From NCBI GenBank assembly GCA_910588635.1, contig CAJUPW010000016.1, positions 1 to 25,303 of the forward strand: a DNA stretch of 25,303 nt, read 5' to 3'. A program made the position numbers and the translations under genes. The DNA comes from an uncultured Oscillospiraceae bacterium (GTDB lineage: Bacteria > Bacillota > Clostridia > Oscillospirales > Oscillospiraceae). Shown piece by piece: positions 14,676-20,438 of this stretch. The notes below the pieces were generated by a model, which had not been told where the DNA came from, searched no databases, and saw nothing but the letters and a program-made list of their open reading frames with translations. Within the stretch, counting starts at the first letter, position 1; every line of letters starts with the position of its first letter.

Positions 14676-15536
14676 ATGAAAAAACTGAAACAGGCGCTTT
14701 CCCTATCTTTGGCACTGGTCCTGTCCCTGGCTCTGGCCGTCCCGGCTTTCGCAGAATCTGTAACCATGGAAAGTCCTTTCCTCAGTACTGCTAAAGTCAC
14801 CATATCTGACGTGGAATCTCGGGAGGGCGTTGTAGGAGTGACCCGTGCCTATGCTGTCCTTACCGCAAAGACAGGGGCCACTTTAACAATAGCGGACAAC
14901 ACTGGCTGCACAATCCGCGAGGCATATATCAACGGCAAGGTTTATGAATTCATTAACGATGGCAAGACCTTTAATATCGGTGCGGCCGATGGCACTCCGT
15001 TCGTCCTAACAGATGCGCATATTGGGTTATGGTTCGTCGCTGACGGCTCTACTAACAATGGCTTTTTCCTGAATGTCATCGCTGGCGGCAGTCCCGTCAC
15101 CCCCGCTCAACCTGAGGTCAAGGCCGCCAACCCCACCAACGACAAGCTGGAGGTGAACGGTACAGCGGCCGATCCCACCGTGTACAAGATCGGGGGAAGC
15201 AACTACTTCAAAATCCGCGATGTGGCGGCGGTGCTCAACGGCACCGAGAAGCAGTTCGCCGTGGGCTACAGCGGCGGCAAGGTGACGGTCACCTCCGGCC
15301 AGCCCTACGAGGCCACCGGCAAGGAGCTGGAAGGCGCCCCGGACAGCTCCAGGGAGGCCTCCCCCTCCAACGACGCCATCGTCATCGACGGCGCGGAGAC
15401 CAGCCTGACCGTCTACAAGATCGGCGGCAGCAACTACTTCAAGCTCCGGGATCTGGGCGAGGCTCTGAACTTCTATGTGGGCTGGGAAGCCGGCCGGGGC
15501 GTGTACATCGAGACCGACAGGCCCTACAGCAAATAA
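14676..15536 (+). CDS. secreted protein with two stalk-type (copper amine oxidase N-terminal-like) repeats
   Basis: The 286-residue protein starts at an ATG ten bases after AGAGAGG; the frame upstream of it has no ribosome binding site. A signal peptide (MKKLKQALSLSLALVLSLALAVPAFA) is clear. Residues about 27-140 form an unrecognised beta-rich domain. The C-terminal half holds two tandem repeats centred on VYKIGGSNYFKIRDVAAVLNG and VYKIGGSNYFKLRDLGEALNF, about 77 residues apart, typical of the stalk domains found in Clostridia wall proteins. The domain is named after copper amine oxidases but has no enzymatic residues by itself. The first domain is visibly AT-richer than the repeats, suggesting a mosaic origin. 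A strong terminator follows. Confidence 0.82.
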   Translation: MKKLKQALSLSLALVLSLALAVPAFAESVTMESPFLSTAKVTISDVESREGVVGVTRAYAVLTAKTGATLTIADNTGCTIREAYINGKVYEFINDGKTFNIGAADGTPFVLTDAHIGLWFVADGSTNNGFFLNVIAGGSPVTPAQPEVKAANPTNDKLEVNGTAADPTVYKIGGSNYFKIRDVAAVLNGTEKQFAVGYSGGKVTVTSGQPYEATGKELEGAPDSSREASPSNDAIVIDGAETSLTVYKIGGSNYFKLRDLGEALNFYVGWEAGRGVYIETDRPYSK

Positions 15537-15544
15537 GACCCCTC

Positions 15545-15570
15545 ATTCCGGCCGAAAGGCCGGAATTTTT
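15545..15570 (+). terminator. intrinsic terminator of the stalk-domain gene
   Basis: ATTCCGGCC (15545-15553), a GAAA tetraloop and GGCCGGAAT (15558-15566) form a perfect 9-bp stem followed by TTTT. It begins 8 bases after the stop codon. Confidence 0.9.
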
Positions 15571-15577
15571 AATGGAC

Positions 15578-15610
15578 AAAAAGCAGAGGCGCGGAGAAAA
15601 CCTCCGCGCC
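15578..15610 (-). terminator. intrinsic terminator of the Cys-rich peptide gene
   Basis: On the minus strand GGCGCGGAG, a 5-base loop and CTCCGCGCC (15588-15610) form a perfect 9-bp stem, followed five bases later by TTTTT (15578-15582). It lies 20 bases after the stop of the Cys-rich gene. Confidence 0.75.
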
Positions 15611-15629
15611 CCGGTCCGTGCCGTATGCT

Positions 15630-15779
15630 TCAGCAGCCGCAGCCGTTGTTGCAGCAGCAGTTGTTGTTGTTGCAGCAGCAGTTATTGCCGCCCCAGCCGC
15701 CGCAGCCGAACAGGATGATGATGAGGATGATGATCCACAGGCAGCTGCCGCCGCCCCAGTTGTTATTGCAGCACCCCAT
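15630..15779 (-). CDS. tiny Cys/Asn/Gly-rich single-span membrane peptide
   Basis: The 49-residue peptide starts at an ATG eight bases after AGGAGGT; the longer in-frame start at 15839 lacks such a site. It begins MGCCNNNWGGGSC, has one very hydrophobic span (LWIIILIIILFG, about 14-25), then a Gly/Trp linker and alternating clusters NNCCCNNNNCCCNNGCGC. Twelve of 49 residues are Cys and eleven are Asn. The architecture recalls short Firmicute peptides with one hydrophobic span and a Gly/Cys-rich tail, such as YjcZ-type sporulation peptides, but no family can be assigned. The Cys clusters could bind metal or form disulfides. It has its own ribosome binding site and terminator, arguing that it is a real gene. 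Confidence 0.8.
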   Translation of the reverse strand: MGCCNNNWGGGSCLWIIILIIILFGCGGWGGNNCCCNNNNCCCNNGCGC

Positions 15780-15870
15780 TATGAGTACCTCCTGATATGA
15801 AGTATTAAGAGGGCTGTTTGCCGCTCTCGATACCATCATATGGCCTCAGAGGGAAATGGGTGCCTTTCGG

Positions 15871-16950
15871 CTATAAAATTTTCTCGCAGAAGGCCCGGAG
15901 CATGGTGGCCATCTCGGCCCGGGTGGCGCTGCGCCTGGGCTCCAAGGTGAGCACGTCGCCGCTTCTCACTCCGCTGATGATGCCGTTCTCCACCGCCCAG
16001 CTCATGGCCGTCCTGGCCCACTCGCTCACCCGGTCCTGGTCCTGGAAACGGGACAGGTCCGCTCCCGACCCAACGCTCAGGCCCATGTACTTGACGGCGT
16101 AGTTGTACATCATCGCCACGGCCTGCTCCCGGGTGATGTTCCCTCCCGGGTTGAAGGTACCGGCCCCCGCCCCGGAGGTAATGCCCTGGGCCGCTCCCCA
16201 GCGGACAGCCTGGGCGTACCAGCGGCCGTCCGGCACGTCGGTGAACACGGGGCCGCCGGTGACCTCCGGGGCCCCTGCCAGCCGGTGGAGCACCGACATG
16301 AGCATGGCCCGGTTCATGGTCAGACCCGGGGAGAACTGGTGGGCGCTCATGCCGGAAAACAGCCCCCGCTCATAGACGTAGCCCACCGGCTCATAGTACC
16401 AGTCCGCCTGCCGCACGTCGTAAAAGGGGGTGTGCTTGTTCTTCCCCGGCGTCAGGGAGTATCCCCCCTGTACGCCCAGGACCGCCTCCCCGGAGCGGAC
16501 GGTCACCGCGGCGTCGGTGTTCTCCCCCACCAGGTAGCGGTGGTTTTGAGCCAGCGCGGCGCCGGAGGCTACCTCCTCCCCGGCTGTGATGTCCACCACC
16601 GCCCCGGTATGGATCACGGTGGCCGAGCCCTCCAGCATAAGGAAGCCGGCGCCGGTTTTCATGGTGATGATCTGCCCGTCGCTCCAGGTACGGCTCTGGA
16701 GGGTGTCGCTGTAGCTGCCGGTGTCGCCGGAGCCGGTATGGGCGGCATCCAGATCGGCCTTCGCCTTGTTGTAGGTATCCTGAAGCAGCTCATTCCCCGC
16801 CTTCTCCCCCGCCTGGACGGCCTGGGGGAAAAAGGTCTTTTGCAGATAGCTCAGCGAGATCAGGCTGTCCCCCGACGCGGCGGCGTAACCGGCCGCAGCC
16901 AGCAGCAGACAGGCCAGTGCCAGCGTCAGAGGGCGCAGATATCGTTTCAT
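15871..16950 (-). CDS. secreted protein with three C-terminal SLH repeats
   Basis: The 359-residue protein starts at an ATG that overlaps the rex stop by ATGA, so it is translationally coupled to rex. A signal peptide spans about 1-25 (LALACLLLAAAGYAAA). Residues 26-170 form an unrecognised domain rich in beta strands (GFLMLEGSATVIHTGAVVDITAGEEV). Three SLH repeats follow at about 173-227, 235-290 and 297-359, each with the usual F.DV...W Y...V.W....G...G pattern and a TR-type ending (ITREQAVAMM, ATRAEMATML). It is likely anchored to the wall polymer. Coupling with a redox regulator is unusual and its meaning is not clear. Confidence 0.87.
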   Translation of the reverse strand: MKRYLRPLTLALACLLLAAAGYAAASGDSLISLSYLQKTFFPQAVQAGEKAGNELLQDTYNKAKADLDAAHTGSGDTGSYSDTLQSRTWSDGQIITMKTGAGFLMLEGSATVIHTGAVVDITAGEEVASGAALAQNHRYLVGENTDAAVTVRSGEAVLGVQGGYSLTPGKNKHTPFYDVRQADWYYEPVGYVYERGLFSGMSAHQFSPGLTMNRAMLMSVLHRLAGAPEVTGGPVFTDVPDGRWYAQAVRWGAAQGITSGAGAGTFNPGGNITREQAVAMMYNYAVKYMGLSVGSGADLSRFQDQDRVSEWARTAMSWAVENGIISGVRSGDVLTLEPRRSATRAEMATMLRAFCEKIL

Positions 16951-17594
16951 AGGTTATCCTCCTCCCGTTGGGAGATCATATAGCTCAGGGCCAGCAGGCT
17001 GTCGGAAAAGTGGACCGACTCCACGATCACGTCCTGGCTGGCGCAGGTAATTTCGTAGTTTGTAAAATTCCAGATGCCCTTTACCCCGGCCTCCACCAGA
17101 CGGTCCCCCATCCGCTGGGCGGCGGCGATGGGCACCGTCAGCAGCCCCACGTCCACCCGGTTTGCGGCGATGAACTCCTCCAGCTCGCCGGTGTGGCGCA
17201 CAGGCACCCCGGCAATCCGGGTCCCCACCACCGCCGGGTCCACGTCGAAGGCGGCCAGAAGCTGGAACCCGTTGGCGGAAAAGCGGAAATTCTGAATGAT
17301 GGCCCGGCCCAGGTTGCCCGTCCCCAGCACGATCAGGGTGTGCCCCTGACTGATGCCCAAAATCTCGCCGATCTCCTCCTTCAGGCTGTCCACCTTATAG
17401 CCGTAGCCCTGTTGGCCGAAGCCGCCGAAGCAGAACAGGTCCTGGCGTATCTGGGAGGCAGTCAGCCCCATAGACTTGCCCAGGGCGCTGGAGGAGATGC
17501 GCACTACGCCGGCCTCCTGAAGCTCAGAAAGCTGCCGGTAGTACCGGGGCAGCCGGCGGATCACCGCGGTGGAAACCTTCGTGTTTCGTTTCAT
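16947..17594 (-). CDS. rex: redox-sensing transcriptional repressor Rex
   Basis: The 215-residue protein matches Rex along its length. The N-terminal winged helix includes IRRLPRYYRQLSEL and TASQIRQDLFCFGGFGQQGYGY, the DNA-contacting block. The Rossmann domain has GTGNLG (91-96) for NAD(H), D117 in FDVDP, and the closing segment GIWNFTNYEI. Rex binds DNA when NAD+ is high and releases it when NADH accumulates, controlling fermentation and electron-flow genes. AGGAGAGGAG precedes the start, and a consensus promoter lies about 40 bases upstream of the start codon. It lies in the same window as rnfCDGEAB, a typical Rex-linked function. The gene overlaps the downstream SLH gene. Confidence 0.96.
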   Translation of the reverse strand: MKRNTKVSTAVIRRLPRYYRQLSELQEAGVVRISSSALGKSMGLTASQIRQDLFCFGGFGQQGYGYKVDSLKEEIGEILGISQGHTLIVLGTGNLGRAIIQNFRFSANGFQLLAAFDVDPAVVGTRIAGVPVRHTGELEEFIAANRVDVGLLTVPIAAAQRMGDRLVEAGVKGIWNFTNYEITCASQDVIVESVHFSDSLLALSYMISQREEDNL

Positions 17595-17635
17595 TCCGCC
17601 GCTCCTCTCCTAAAGCAGACATAGTTTCCTCGCTC

Positions 17636-17664
17636 ATTATATCATCCAATCCCCCGGCGGTCAA
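17636..17664 (-). promoter_or_regulatory. sigma-A promoter of the rex-SLH operon
   Basis: On the minus strand TTGACC (17659-17664) and a perfect TATAAT (17636-17641) are separated by 17 bases. The start point near 17629 leaves a leader of about 35 bases with the rex ribosome binding site. No Rex palindrome is seen here. Confidence 0.85.
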
Positions 17665-17680
17665 TCCAAAGTCTCAGGTA

Positions 17681-17707
17681 AAAAAAGACTGGGCGCGCCC
17701 AGTCTTT
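17681..17707 (-). terminator. intrinsic terminator of the ribbon-helix-helix gene
   Basis: A perfect 24-base palindrome (17684-17707, core GACTGGGC-GC-GCCCAGTC) is followed on the minus strand by an unbroken run of T. It begins inside the stop codon of the gene at 17707-17901 and separates it from rex. Confidence 0.88.
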
Positions 17708-17901
17708 CAATCCTCTATCTTCACAATTTCAATGGCAGATTCCAACAAGAGGTTTATCAGTTCATTCCGGGAGCGGTTCGTTTTCCCCGACAAGCCCTCC
17801 AGCTTCTCCAGCAGCTCTTCTTTCATACGGACAGATACGATCTTATAGCCATCGTCTCCCTTACGCGGGACCTTTTTTGTAATCTTAATTTCACGTTCCA
17901 T
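17707..17901 (-). CDS. small ribbon-helix-helix (CopG-like) DNA-binding protein
   Basis: The 64-residue protein reads MEREIKITKKVPRKGDDGYKIVSVRMKEELLEKLEGLSGKTNRSRNELI in outline (shown here only as landmarks: KIVSVRMKEELLEKLEGL and TNRSRNELINLLLESAIE). It has a short beta strand (KIVSVRM) and two helices joined by a SGKTNRSRNE turn, the CopG/Arc layout in which paired strands enter the DNA major groove. AGAGGTG lies seven bases before the ATG. It has its own terminator and no toxin partner next to it, so it is more likely a stand-alone regulator than an antitoxin. Its target is unknown. Confidence 0.8.
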   Translation of the reverse strand: MEREIKITKKVPRKGDDGYKIVSVRMKEELLEKLEGLSGKTNRSRNELINLLLESAIEIVKIED

Positions 17902-17931
17902 GCTCCATCACCTCTGTAGGTATATTTTACC

Positions 17932-17961
17932 TTGACGGCCATATGTTTAATATATTAAAAT
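17932..17961 (+). promoter_or_regulatory. sigma-A-like promoter of the 51-residue small protein
   Basis: TTGACG (17932-17937) and TAAAAT (17956-17961) are separated by 18 bases in an AT-rich stretch unlike the surrounding sequence. The start point would be near 17968, leaving a leader of about 40 bases before the ATG at 18009. Confidence 0.6.
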
Positions 17962-18008
17962 AGTGTAGCTTAAAATTAACTACAAAAACATAATTGCAAG
18001 GTGATAAA

Positions 18009-18164
18009 ATGGAACTCAATTACTTCAAAGACAAGCTTTTCGACATCCTGAACGACAGCGATGAGCTGGAAATTGCCGATATCTTCGCCGATGACAAGAA
18101 GGACCTGTTCACCTTCGTCACCGCCGGCGGAGACAAATTTGAACTGCTATGCCGAAAGCTGTAA
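18009..18164 (+). CDS. 51-residue acidic small protein
   Basis: The frame starts at an ATG preceded by AAGGTGAT and encodes MELNYFKDKLFDILNDSDE..., ending ELLCRKL. It is rich in D, E, F and L, with no membrane segment or signal peptide. It probably folds as a helix followed by strands (DLFTFVTAGGDKFELLC). Its own promoter-like pair upstream and a perfect terminator directly after it, together with good codon use, support a real gene. It converges on sigE. No family was recognised and no function is proposed. Confidence 0.75.
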   Translation: MELNYFKDKLFDILNDSDELEIADIFADDKKDLFTFVTAGGDKFELLCRKL

Positions 18165-18170
18165 CAGGAG

Positions 18171-18196
18171 ACAGGCCCCGACCGGGGCCTGTTTTT
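18171..18196 (+). terminator. intrinsic terminator between the small protein gene and sigE
   Basis: ACAGGCCCCG (18171-18180), AC, and CGGGGCCTGT (18183-18192) form a perfect 10-bp stem followed by TTTT. Its T tract overlaps the convergent sigE stop codon by two bases. Confidence 0.88.
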
Positions 18197-18917
18197 ACAT
18201 CATCTTCACGATTTCCTTTTTCAATCTGGCGATGATCCGCTTCTCCAGCCGGGAGATGTAGGACTGAGAGATGCCCAGCTGGTCGGCCACCTCCTTCTGG
18301 GTACACTCCCGCCGGCCGTCCAGACCGAAGCGGAGGGTGATGATGTGCCGCTCCCGGTCACCCAGCCGCTCCATGGCCTGACGGAGCAGCTGCCGGTCCA
18401 CGTCGGCCTCCAGGGGCTGAACCACCAGGTCTTCATCGGTGCCCAGCACGTCGGACAGCAGCAGCTCATTTCCGTCCCAGTCGGTGTTCAGCGGCTCGTC
18501 GAAGGACAGCTCGGTCTTTTGGTTGGCTGTCTTGCGCAGATACATGAGGATTTCGTTCTCAATGCACCGGCTGGCGTAGGTGGCCAGCTTGATGGCCTTT
18601 TCCGGCTGATAGGTGCCCACCGCCTTAATCAGCCCGATGGTCCCAATGGAGATCAGGTCCTCAATGTGGATGCCCGTATTTTCAAACCGCCGGGCAATGT
18701 AGGCCACCAGCCGCAGGTTGTGCTCAATGAGCAGGTTCCGGGCGGCGGTGTCCCCCTCCCCCAGCCGGACGATAAGGGCGGCCTCCTCCTCCCGCTTCAA
18801 AGGCGCGGGCAAGGTGTCGCTGCCCCCGATGTACATCACCTTGCCGGGCAGAACAAGTCCCAGCCGGGCCAGGAGGCCCAAAAGCCCCTCTCTCAATTTC
18901 ATGTAAACTGCCTTCAA
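18195..18917 (-). CDS. sigE: sporulation sigma factor sigma-E precursor
   Basis: The protein matches pro-sigma-E: a hydrophobic/basic pro-sequence, then VMYIGGSDTLPAPL, NLRLVAYIARRFENTGIHIEDLISIGTIGLIKAV (region 2), NEILMYLRK, FDEPLNTDWDGNELLLSDVLGTD, and a region 4 helix-turn-helix TQKEVADQLGISQSYISRLEKRI. The proposed start is TTG at 18917, six bases after GAGGTGG, giving 240 residues. GTG at 18926 lies inside the ribosome binding site and ATG at 18902 is too far from it. Sigma-E directs mother-cell transcription after SpoIIGA removes the pro-sequence near YIGG. It lies 13 bases after spoIIGA in the conserved order. Confidence 0.95.
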   Translation of the reverse strand: MKAVYMKLREGLLGLLARLGLVLPGKVMYIGGSDTLPAPLKREEEAALIVRLGEGDTAARNLLIEHNLRLVAYIARRFENTGIHIEDLISIGTIGLIKAVGTYQPEKAIKLATYASRCIENEILMYLRKTANQKTELSFDEPLNTDWDGNELLLSDVLGTDEDLVVQPLEADVDRQLLRQAMERLGDRERHIITLRFGLDGRRECTQKEVADQLGISQSYISRLEKRIIARLKKEIVKMM

Positions 18918-18930
18918 GAAAACCACCTCT

Positions 18931-19797
18931 TCATGATTGCGTCGCCCCGATCAGCGCCTGATACCCGCCTCCATCGGACACGGGCGTGGGCGACAGGGCC
19001 ACCAGCGCCGGACCCCTCCCCTGTCCGTCCAACTCCAGAGCGTCCAGCCGGACGGCCAGCAGCAGCCCCCGGTCCACCCCCACGCTGCGGTAGGGCAGCA
19101 GACGAAACCGCCCCCGCCATTCCCCCGTCCCAAGCCGGGCCAGGGCGGCGGCCGGGTCGGTCAGGTCGTCGGGACCGGGGCGGTGCTCCCGGGGAAACAG
19201 CGGGCCGGCCCGCTCCCCCTCCGCCACCATCACCGGGCGGCCTGACACCGGATCGGTGAGGGTATTCCCTGTATCTACAAGAGCTGTAAGGCTAATTGAC
19301 CTGTCGCCAAGGAATAGTTTTATGTCAACTAATTCCCTGTCGGACGCGCTGTGCCGGGCCAGACGCTGAAACACCAGGGTGAGCATCCCATAGCACACCG
19401 CCGCCGACAGCAGCACAATTTTCAGGTCCAGTGCGGAGTAGAACACCCCGTTGCCCAGGGTGAGCCCCGTCCCGCCCAGCAGACCGATGGCCACCACCCC
19501 GCCCCCAAAGGCACAGGTCAGGACCGCGAAAAGCACCCCCTGCCGGAGCAGGCGGCGGCTCCCCCCGTAGGACGCCACCAGCATCAGAGCGGCCGAGGCG
19601 ACACGGCACAAGGGATGGGCCAAAAAGCCCAGGCCAGGCAGGAAAATAGCCACGGCGTACAGCCCCCCCAGAGCCGCCCCCAGGGCAAAGCGCCGGCGGC
19701 GCAGAGGCTCTCCTGCCAGCCGTGCTGCCGCCAGCAGGAGCAGATAGTCCACCAGGGCATTGAGGAGGAACAGCGTGTCTATGTAAATAACTGTCAT
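18931..19797 (-). CDS. spoIIGA: pro-sigma-E processing aspartic protease SpoIIGA
   Basis: The 288-residue protein has about five N-terminal membrane helices (residues 5-145), starting MTVIYIDTLFLLNALVDYLLL, and a C-terminal retroviral-type aspartic protease domain with the catalytic DTGNTL motif at D175. The family-typical LLPYRSVG stretch is present. GGGAGGAA precedes the ATG. In the septum it responds to the forespore signal SpoIIR and cleaves pro-sigma-E. Pairing with sigE is diagnostic. The protein is of normal length and not broken. The flanking genes ftsZ and sigG, neighbours in Bacillus, are absent here. Confidence 0.94.
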   Translation of the reverse strand: MTVIYIDTLFLLNALVDYLLLLAAARLAGEPLRRRRFALGAALGGLYAVAIFLPGLGFLAHPLCRVASAALMLVASYGGSRRLLRQGVLFAVLTCAFGGGVVAIGLLGGTGLTLGNGVFYSALDLKIVLLSAAVCYGMLTLVFQRLARHSASDRELVDIKLFLGDRSISLTALVDTGNTLTDPVSGRPVMVAEGERAGPLFPREHRPGPDDLTDPAAALARLGTGEWRGRFRLLPYRSVGVDRGLLLAVRLDALELDGQGRGPALVALSPTPVSDGGGYQALIGATQS

Positions 19798-19923
19798 GGC
19801 CCGTTCCTCCCTCTCTCATCGTCGCAAGCTGCGTATCGCTCATTTCTGGCCAAGGCCAAAAACTCGCTTACTACGCTGCTCCTCCTCTCCGGCCACGGCC
19901 CGCTGCGCCGGGCCCGTAGCCGG

Positions 19924-19940
19924 GGCGGCCTGCGGCCGCC
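19924..19940. repeat. GC-rich hairpin in the spoIIGA-padR intergenic region
   Basis: GGCGGCC, TGC, GGCCGCC form a perfect 7-bp hairpin within the 308-base gap between spoIIGA and padR. It would lie in the spoIIGA leader, just after its start point. The rest of 19798-19923 holds nothing clear beyond the ribosome binding site. Confidence 0.4.
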
Positions 19941-19954
19941 TTGAAGTATGTCCT

Positions 19955-19999
19955 ATTATAGGAGCCTGACCGGAAGAAAGCGGTCAGAATTTTGATAAG
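19955..19999 (-). promoter_or_regulatory. candidate Spo0A-controlled promoter of spoIIGA-sigE
   Basis: On the minus strand a perfect TATAAT (19955-19960) has CTGACC (19982-19987) 21 bases upstream. Just beyond this is CTTATCAAAA (19990-19999), matching 8 of 10 positions of the Spo0A box TTTGTCRAAA. The Bacillus spoIIG promoter also combines an over-long spacer with 0A boxes near the -35. The -10 is convincing, the rest moderate. Confidence 0.4.
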
Positions 20000-20026
20000 G
20001 TTTCGAGACGAATCCTGTCTTTCCCC

Positions 20027-20055
20027 TTGACAGATTTCACGGACCTTGATATAAT
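20027..20055 (+). promoter_or_regulatory. perfect consensus sigma-A promoter of padR operon
   Basis: TTGACA (20027-20032) and TATAAT (20050-20055) match consensus at all twelve positions with the ideal 17-base spacer. Such a strong promoter needs tight repression, and an operator overlaps its -10. Confidence 0.93.
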
Positions 20056-20083
20056 ATCGTTACTCGATATCGTGTCTCGATAT
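20054..20083 (+). promoter_or_regulatory. probable PadR operator with repeated CGATAT units
   Basis: The arrangement is ATATCG-N5-CGATATCG-N5-CGATAT. It forms two overlapping inverted repeats, each ATATCG-N5-CGATAT, plus the CGATATCG palindrome they share. It covers the end of the -10 and the likely start point near 20062, ideal for steric repression. PadR regulators commonly autoregulate through such AT-rich palindromes. Confidence 0.75.
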
Positions 20084-20105
20084 AAAAAAAGGGGGGGATG
20101 GGCAT

Positions 20106-20417
20106 ATGCCGGGACGGGAGAAGGGACCGCTCACCGAGCCTATGTACTATGTGCTGATGTCGTTCCTCCACCGGGAGATGTGCGGCACCGAAATCACCGA
20201 GTTCGTGGAGAAAAAGACCGCGGGCCGGGTCAAGCTGGGCCCGGGGACGCTGTATACCTTGCTGGCCAAGTTTCAGGACGAGGGCCTCATCGCCGAGATC
20301 TCGGTGGACGGCCGCAGGCGGACCTACCAGATTACGGAAAAGGGCCGAGAGGCTTTCCGGGAGGAGCTGGACCGGCTGCGCGCCTGTGTGGACAACGGGC
20401 TGGAGGCCCTGAGCTGA
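20106..20417 (+). CDS. PadR-family transcriptional regulator
   Basis: The 103-residue protein has the PadR winged helix: LTEPMYYVLMSFLHREMCGTEI, the LGPGTLYTLLAKFQDEGLI recognition block, and the wing DGRRRTYQITEKG. It ends with a short coiled C-terminal helix (PadR subfamily 2 size). A G-rich ribosome binding site precedes the ATG. It is the first gene of an operon, 21 bases before the DUF2812 gene, a very common pairing in Firmicutes in which the regulator controls the membrane protein. The operator upstream fits autorepression. The inducing signal is unknown; related systems respond to drugs or envelope stress. Confidence 0.93.
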   Translation: MPGREKGPLTEPMYYVLMSFLHREMCGTEITEFVEKKTAGRVKLGPGTLYTLLAKFQDEGLIAEISVDGRRRTYQITEKGREAFREELDRLRACVDNGLEALS

Positions 20418-20438
20418 CAATAGAAAGGAGTGTACGCT

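Noticed and set aside
15640..15720. Triplet-repeat run resembling a microsatellite
   Set aside because: It is explained by the Asn and Cys clusters of the small membrane peptide read on the minus strand.
17636..17664. Rex autoregulatory operator at the rex promoter
   Set aside because: No TTGTGA/TCACAA-type or TTGTTAA/TTAACAA-type palindrome is present near this promoter.
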